From Batkoa obscura (Eukaryota; Entomophthoromycota; Entomophthoromycetes; Entomophthorales; Batkoaceae), in contig JASVEC010000249.1 in the NCBI GenBank assembly GCA_030770535.1, positions 1 through 25,656 of the forward strand: a stretch of DNA of 25,656 nucleotides, in the 5' to 3' direction. Below are positions 19,601 to 25,656 of this stretch, piece by piece; position 1 is the first letter of the stretch; each line of letters opens with the position of its first letter. The notes below the pieces were generated by a model. That model did no database searches, was not told the DNA's origin, and saw only the letters and a list, made by a program, of their open reading frames with translations. Position numbers and translations under genes: made by a program.

Positions 19601-20227
19601 ATGTTGAACCCAGATCCTATTAAACCAGATCACTCTAGTGAAACTATGATGATGAATCAAGAAGAGATGTTACAACAAGGAAACTTATATGAATTGATGG
19701 CTTTACAACAGGCTTATGATCCTATGTTTCCAGTAACAAATGAGATGATGATGTTGAATGACCCAACCACTTTAAATTATTTAGCTATGAATAGTAATTT
19801 GGCTAACTTAGCTAACTTTAGTGAACCCTTCAATACTGAATTTTATGAGTACAAAGGTAAAGAAGAGAAGAGTAAAGAGAATAAAAGGCGAGTTAAAATT
19901 GAAGAAGAAGATGAAGAACAGAGTAAATTAGACTCTGCTGAACTTCGTCGTAAAATACATATCCAATCGGAACAAAAACGTAGAGCTCAAATTAAAGATG
20001 GGTTTGAAGAGTTAAGAAAACAGTTGCCTAATTGCGCTAATAAGCAATTATCAAAGGCTGCCATTTTGAATAAGACTTGTCTACATGTGCAGCAACTAAA
20101 GGCTTCTCAGTTTGTTCTATTAACTGAGATTGATCGCTTAAGGTTGGAAAATGACCATCTTCGTCAATTAAACCAGGCTTTATATCCTAAACACGCGGTT
20201 AATAACCTCTATTCTCTTAACCTTTAA
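19601..20227 (+). CDS. bHLH-leucine zipper transcription factor 2 (MLX/INO4-like class B)
   Basis: Single-exon 208-residue protein. The N-terminal ~85 residues are Met/Gln/Asn-rich, followed by a charged linker with a KENKRRVKIEEEDEE stretch that may include a nuclear localisation signal. The basic region HIQSEQKRRAQIKDGF begins at His120. His120, Glu124 and Arg128 give the class B E-box signature. Helix 2 (SKAAILNKTCLHVQQLK) leads into a heptad leucine zipper (LLTEIDRLRLENDHLRQL). The bHLH and zipper align closely with the 6002-6610 protein while the N-termini do not, which is typical of diverged paralogues. The ATG is preceded by an A-rich leader. Both genes lack introns, unlike the ribosome-biogenesis and WC-1 genes here. 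Confidence 0.88.
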   Translation: MLNPDPIKPDHSSETMMMNQEEMLQQGNLYELMALQQAYDPMFPVTNEMMMLNDPTTLNYLAMNSNLANLANFSEPFNTEFYEYKGKEEKSKENKRRVKIEEEDEEQSKLDSAELRRKIHIQSEQKRRAQIKDGFEELRKQLPNCANKQLSKAAILNKTCLHVQQLKASQFVLLTEIDRLRLENDHLRQLNQALYPKHAVNNLYSLNL

Positions 20228-20696
20228 ATGGCAATAAATTATGTTTAATTATTTACTTAAATGATATTGTGTACTTGGGTTTTATTGAGGCCTGGCTTAT
20301 TGAAATTGTTATTACTTTATAAGTGTAGTTTAATTATGTATGAAATAAAAAAAATAATGTTATATTATTTTTATGATTTGTTAAATGTATTTTGTAAGTA
20401 AACTGCTTTGTAATTGTTTGATTTTCTTTATTGTCTATATAAGCATAAAAATACTTAAACCTAATCTGTTTTGTGACTAAGAATAATATATAATAACTTC
20501 ACCTTATTATAAATCTATTTTTTATAAATTTACTATTTAAGTTGAAATCCAAATCTAAGTTTTTGATTTGCTAATTCCACTTTTATAAATTATCTTTGTT
20601 ATTTTTGAAACTTCAATTTTATTCTATTTAAAGGTAGAAATTTAATAAAATAAAACCGAAAAAAAGTAACCAAAACAAAGATAGAATAGTTTTAAA
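20228..20696. other. Intergenic between bHLH-2 and UTP15
   Basis: AT-rich. It must hold the bHLH-2 3' end and the UTP15 promoter. The last ~60 bases are A-rich with ACCGAAAAAAAG. No gene seen. Confidence 0.4.
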
Positions 20697-22391
20697 ATGA
20701 CCGAATACATTCCATTAACCGCAAGGAAATATGCTTCTAAACAACAGATAACACCAGAGGTGGCCTTTTGGAAATCGTTTACAGTAAACTGATTATTTTA
20801 AACTTTAAATCTTAAAGCTTAATTTTCACTAGTCCCCAGTAATAGTAAAAGAGAATAATAGCGTAACTTCCATCCATTTCTCTCCAAATTCTCCAACAGA
20901 CTTTGCGGTTACTGCTTCTACAAGAGTACAAATTTATTCCTCCAGAACAAATTCGGTTTCAAAATCCATTTCAAGATTTACAGATACCGCTTACTCAGGA
21001 AGCTTTCGTAGCGATGGTAAGTTGGTCGTTGCTGGAGATAATTCAGGGTTGATTCAAGTAATAATTATTTTCTATTGTTGTTGTTTTATTTATTTTATTA
21101 GCTTTTTGATGTCAAATCAAGATCTGTTTTAAGAACTATGAAGGAGCATAGAGGGTAAGTAAAATAATACCTCTTAATAATTATAATTCTGATCCACTAC
21201 TTCTAGTCCAGTTAAAGTAACAAAATTCCACCCAGATAATACAAAAATATTGTCATGTTCAGATGACAGACTTGTAAAAGTATGGGATATTCCTAGTCAA
21301 GCTGCAATATCAACTTTTGATGACCATAATGATTATGTAAGATGTGGTACTATTAACCCAGCCAATCCAAATGTGTATTTATCAGGTTCTTATGATAATA
21401 CAGTAAAAATTTATGATGCTCGTAATCCAGCTTCATCAGCTTGTATATTGACTCTTGATCATGGAGCACCAGTTGAAGATGTGTTGGTTTATCCAACAGG
21501 AAGCTTATTGGCTGTAGCAGGAGGACCATGCGTTAAAATTTATGATATTATTACTGGAAGATGTTTACATAATTTAGAAAATTTCCAAAAAACAGTAACC
21601 TGTTTAGCGCTCGATGGAGAAAAAGTTAGATTACTAGCAGGTTCTTTGGATCATCATGTTAAGGTTTATGACCTTTCTGAGTATTCAATGCAACATTCAG
21701 TAAAATATCCATCTCCTGTATTATCCTTAGCCATTTCAGGTAATAACTCAACCCTTGCAGTTGGTATGGTGTCTGGTGCTTTATCTATTCGTAAACGCAT
21801 CACAACTGGAACAAGCAGAAGCTCTTCAGTTGCATTTAAAGAAGAAGTAGTAACACCAGAAGTATCAGCACCAACTAAAAAAAAATCGAAAAACCCACAT
21901 GATAGGTTGATAAGAGACTTCAAATATAAAGAAGCTTTAGATTCATTGTTAATGGTAGAGTTTTATAGCTTGAATTTAGTTTTTATTAATAGTAATTTTA
22001 GACACCTAATAGCAACGATTTGACTATGGAATTATTAAGAGAATTGATCCGAAGAGGGGGTATTGAAGTAGCATTATCTGGAAGAGATGATGCTTCTCTT
22101 TTAATGTTGTTAAAATTTCTAGCTAATAATTTTAATCATGTTGAATATCATTCTTTAATTTTGAATGTTATTATATTAACATTAGGTAAGCTAAATAGCA
22201 TTCATTTAATGTAGGTTTAAATTTGTTTATTCATAGATATTTACGACAAAGTGATAACAAGCTCCAACAAGTTAAACAAAGTACTAATTCAGCTTAAAGA
22301 CAAAGTTCAAAGTGAGTTGACTTTACAAAAAGAAATGGTAGCGGTATCTGGATTAGCTGAAATGGTCAAAGCTAAAGCTATGACTAAATAG
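20697..22391 (+). CDS. UTP15: Utp15, SSU-processome (t-UTP/UTP-A) WD40 protein, six exons
   Basis: Nucleolar subunit of the t-UTP/UTP-A complex, which binds nascent pre-rRNA and is needed for 18S rRNA processing. Exons: 20697-20783, 20833-21057, 21102-21154, 21207-21954, 22002-22185 and 22237-22391, giving 483 residues (yeast 513). Introns are 44-52 nt and all junctions keep frame. The start is MTEYIPLTARKYASK, then FWKSFTSPVIVKENNSVTS. WD40 repeats follow, with KVTKFHPDNTKILSCSDDRL and VKVWDI, GSYDNTVKIYDARNP and LAGSLDHHVKVYDL. The UTP15 C-terminal helical domain comes last: FKYKEALDSLL, MELLRELIRRGGIEVAL, LIQLKDKVQSELTLQKEM. In intron 4, only the TTTTAG acceptor at 22001 keeps the family sequence in frame; a second TAG lies 11 nt downstream. 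Confidence 0.95.
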
Positions 22392-22970
22392 AAAATAGAT
22401 TTTATTGAATATAAATAAAAATTTGAAATATTTAAATAATATTAGAAAGCGTTTAATTATTAGCAGGCATTCATTTGATTATTAACATTCTAGCTGAGCT
22501 AGTTTAAATTCAATATTATATAAAAATGATTATAATATATCGAAGTAATAGTTTGCTCACAAGCAAGTATGCACATAATTAGTTTAACTTGTTCCTTAAG
22601 TTGGTATCGTTAAATTTCGATGCTTGCCCCACTGAAAGATAATCCAATAATCAGATTTAAAAGTTAGCTCGGGTCAGGTTTGATTGGTCGATCTAAAAAC
22701 GACGCTCGTTTGGATAGATGATCGTAAATTTTAAGTTAAAATTAAGTAAGTTAAAAGTGAAAGTTTATTTTGTTTAGGTAATAGTTAGATCATGTATAAC
22801 TATATAAACTAATATATTGATAGAAAGTGGTAGCAAATTAAGCAAATTAAGTAATTATTATAATATTGGTATGCGATTTGAAAGCTGGTTTTAAGTTAAG
22901 TTGGAAACTAATAAGTTGAAAATAATAAAGTATCTTATTTTTATTTTTACTTAAATTATATTTTAAAAAA
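22392..22970. other. Intergenic, WC-1 promoter region
   Basis: 579 bp between UTP15 and WC-1 on the same strand. The 22560-22730 part is less AT-rich and contains repeated GAT words; the rest is AT-rich. No gene or tRNA is found. Confidence 0.5.
22682..22724. promoter_or_regulatory. GATC-type motif cluster, candidate light-response element
   Basis: GATTG (22682), CGATCT (22689), GATAG (22713) and GATGATCG (22717-22724) fall within 43 bp, about 250-290 bp upstream of the WC-1 start. White-collar complexes bind paired imperfect GATC/CGATN repeats in known fungal light-response elements, so autoregulation is conceivable. The call rests on motif resemblance only. Confidence 0.25.
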
Positions 22971-25316
22971 ATGAATTTACAGAATGATGAGATAAGTTTT
23001 AGTGAGGGAAAGGATGTCTTAAAATGTGCCAAACAAGATATAAGTATGGCTAATGACATTAAACAACAGCCTATTAAAACCATCATAAATGAAGTACAGT
23101 TCAATGACTTATTAAATGTAATGCAGTATTTACCCATTAATAATTCGTATCAACCAAATTTGTTTAACTATGACTTTTTAAATAATACACCTAATAATAA
23201 TATGAACAATAATAATAGTGATTCGCTTCAATATAACAACGATTACTGTTTTAATCCATTTATTAATGATATAAATATGAGTATGGCAATGGCTACCAAT
23301 CCATTTTATAATCTTGTAAATAGTTTAACAGATACTACGAGCATTGATTTCAATAATAATAATACCAGTAATATCTCTACTAATAGCATTATTGATATCG
23401 GCAGCAACAGTAACATTTTAGATACAGCTACAAACAATATAATACACAAAGGTAGTAATTCACCATACCAAGTAATATATTCTGGAAGTGGATTCGATTT
23501 GTTACAGATTTTAAATAAAGTAATAAATCGACCAAGCCCCTTGATTAAATTGGGACCTGTAGATATGGACTGTGCTTTTATAGTTGTTGATGCTTTAAAG
23601 TTTGATTTTCCAATCATTTATTCTTCGCCTTCCTTTGAAAAATTAACCGGATATGCACCCAATGAAATTCTTGGACGCAATTGTCGATTCTTACAAGCCC
23701 CTAATGGCCATGTTACTTTGGGGTCAAGAAGAAGATATACAGATAATAATGCAGTTCATTGTATTAAATCAAGTGTTAATAATTTAAAAGAATATCAAAT
23801 ATCTATCTTAAATTATAAAAAAGACGGAACTCCTTTTTTGAATTTAATTAGTATTATTCCAGTTTATGAAAATGAGCGTATACGCTATTTTGTTGGATTC
23901 CAAGCGGATGTTGTAGCTAAAACTGCTATACCTTTAGGTACCAAATATGGTTATGAGGGTGCTAATGATACTTCTGTCAATACTTACAAATTACAGCAGT
24001 ATAAACAGCCAAGTGTCAACCTTAAAGAACATTTACTTGATACTTCTGTAATGAACAATTCAAGCGATGCAGATAATATAGATATCAATCAATTATTATT
24101 GGATAATTCTCCCGATTTAATTCAAGTATTAAGCATCAAAGGCATCTTTCTATACGTTTCTACGAATAGTATTGACTTGATAGGCTATCCAAATCAACAA
24201 TTAATTGGACGTCCAATATCTACTATTTGTCATCCAGCAGATTTAATACCGTTGACGAGGGAGCTTAAAGAATGCAGTATTAATGAAAAACCCTTTTCTT
24301 TGATTTACAGAATTAAAGATGGGCGGAATAACCAATATTTGTGGATGGAATCGGAAGGCAAATTGCATGCTGATTCAGCAAAAGGAAGAAGATGCATTAT
24401 ATTAAGTAGCAGGGTACGTGAATTATATCAGATACCCAAAAGTGTGATTGAAAATTACGGGGGCTTAAATGAAGAAAGTGTTTGGTTTAAATTATCTCTA
24501 AGAGGCCTTATTTTATATGTAACAAATAATTCCTATAATATACTTGGGAAGGAAAGTGAGTGCTTATTAGGCTCCTCCTTTTATCAGTTTTTTGAACCTA
24601 ATTCCACCTTATTCCTTAGTAATGCCTTAGATACAATTACTAATGGAAATAATCATATAGCATGTTCTTTAGAGCATGAGTTTGTATCTAAAAAGGGGAA
24701 ATTACAATTGATGAGTTATTTTTATTCCAATTCCTTTAGTAATAAAGATCAACTCCAGTTTATATTATGTCAAATTAAAGTTAAAAAGCAAGGCGAAATG
24801 GAGTTACCTGCAATGATGTTTAATAACAATGCTTATAATGAGAATGATAGTTTGTTCCCATACTTAAATTGTACTTATTCATCGTCCTGGCAATATGAAA
24901 TCCATCAACTTAGAAACGCCAATAAAAAACTTGAGGAACAGATTGAAGAGTGTTTAAGTAAAAAGCAGTCATTTAAAAAAGTAAGTTGTAGCTAATAATC
25001 GCAATAATAGACAATAATAATATCTATTTATCTAGTTGAAAACAAGCAAAAATAAGTCTCGAATCTGCCATAATTGCCATCGTACCCAATCTCCAGAATG
25101 GCGTAAAGGTCCTGATGGGCCTAAAACTCTATGTAACTCATGTGGATTAAGTAAGTTATTTTTGTTATTTTATTTTGATATTAAATCTAGCTTTTAGAAT
25201 ATGCAAAATCCCAATCACCTTACAAAAGCAGATCAAGTACTTCTACGGATACTAGTAGTAATAGTGGCCATGATTCATTTCATCCTTCTTATTCTAGTTC
25301 TTCGAATAGTCCATAA
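22971..25316 (+). CDS. wc-1: White collar-1 blue-light photoreceptor / GATA transcription factor, three exons
   Basis: Flavin-binding photoreceptor that, with a WC-2 partner, drives light-induced transcription in the nucleus. Exons 22971-24980, 25036-25150 and 25198-25316 give 747 residues (Neurospora WC-1 is about 1170). Residues 1-180 are Asn-rich and low complexity. The LOV domain (about 195-315) has [12 protein letters not shown] with the flavin-adduct Cys238, the extended loop before [10 protein letters not shown], and [19 protein letters not shown]. Two PAS domains follow: about 370-480 ([20 protein letters not shown]) and 500-610 ([20 protein letters not shown]). A short coiled coil sits at about 650. 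The GATA finger CHNC-x18-CNSC (Cys681, 684, 703, 706), with SPEWRKGP, is split over exons 2-3 and reads CGLKYAK. A Ser-rich tail ends the protein. The LOV cysteine indicates a functional photoreceptor; Mucoromycota often carry several wc-1 paralogues. Confidence 0.95.
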
Positions 25317-25656
25317 GAAATATTTGAGTCATATTTTGAAGTCATTAGTGCTAAACTATTTTTAAAAATGTGTAGTTTGAGTTTATTTTGTATATTTAAG
25401 CCAAAGATTAAGCCAGAATTTTTAATTGAAATCCCATGCTTTTTAAAATATAAGATGTTCTATTTATTAAAAATTATATTATCTGTTAAGATTATTGAGT
25501 TTTTTATTTGAAATTTAATGTTTAGTCTAACAAATTTTTAGTTTTAGATATATTTGGGTAAGTTTAAAAGCTCAGTTAAAATTAAATCTTCCAATTATAC
25601 TTGTACATTTAATATTAGCAATTTTTTAAGAAACTAATAAGACTGGTCAGAAAAAT
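25317..25656. other. 3' region of WC-1, window edge
   Basis: 340 bases of AT-rich DNA after the WC-1 stop. It presumably holds the WC-1 3' UTR. No gene or repeat is recognised. Confidence 0.4.

Overview
The window looks like nuclear DNA of an early-diverging filamentous fungus, most plausibly Mucoromycota (placement is inference). The DNA is very AT-rich. Genes are compact, with 43-55 nt GT..AG introns that often carry a CTAAC/CTAAT-like branch site. Two gene families are fungal in character: a white-collar-1 LOV/GATA photoreceptor and a HAL5/SAT4/HRK1-type kinase. The standard genetic code fits every model. No tRNA, rRNA or CRISPR array is visible.

Layout: 1-1400 holds degraded mobile DNA (two small hairpin MITEs, one split by a solo LTR, and a relic protein fragment). 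1989-5702 (+) is MAK21/NOC1 in six exons. It converges on 6002-6610 (-), a single-exon bHLH-zipper factor. 7889-9554 (-) is NOP58 in four exons. 9555-14333 is a 4.8-kb gene-poor block; its 10.1-12.6 kb part is packed with copies of one ~100-bp hairpin MITE. 14334-15668 (+) is the HAL5/SAT4-like kinase. 15669-19600 is a second gene-poor block with four more MITEs, one again split by a second copy of the same solo LTR. 19601-20227 (+) is a second bHLH-zipper factor, clearly paralogous to the first. 20697-22391 (+) is UTP15 in six exons. 22971-25316 (+) is WC-1 in three exons, with its GATA finger encoded downstream of two introns.

Three of the seven protein genes (MAK21, NOP58, UTP15) act in nucleolar ribosome assembly: NOP58 and UTP15 in box C/D snoRNP and SSU-processome work, MAK21 in early pre-60S assembly. 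The other four are regulators: two bHLH factors likely to bind CACGTG-type E-boxes, a kinase of the family that controls plasma-membrane transport, and a blue-light receptor/transcription factor. They are not an operon, and I see no evidence that they form one pathway.

I did not find a clear novel multi-gene system. The most interesting structure is the mobile-DNA layer. A TA-targeting, near-palindromic MITE family has about 17 whole or partial copies here. Two solo LTRs of one family (464 and 463 bp) have each landed independently near the centre of a MITE copy. Secondary points are a cluster of AGGGG/CCCCT motifs with a GC-rich dyad upstream of the second bHLH gene, and a cluster of GAT-rich, light-response-like motifs upstream of WC-1.
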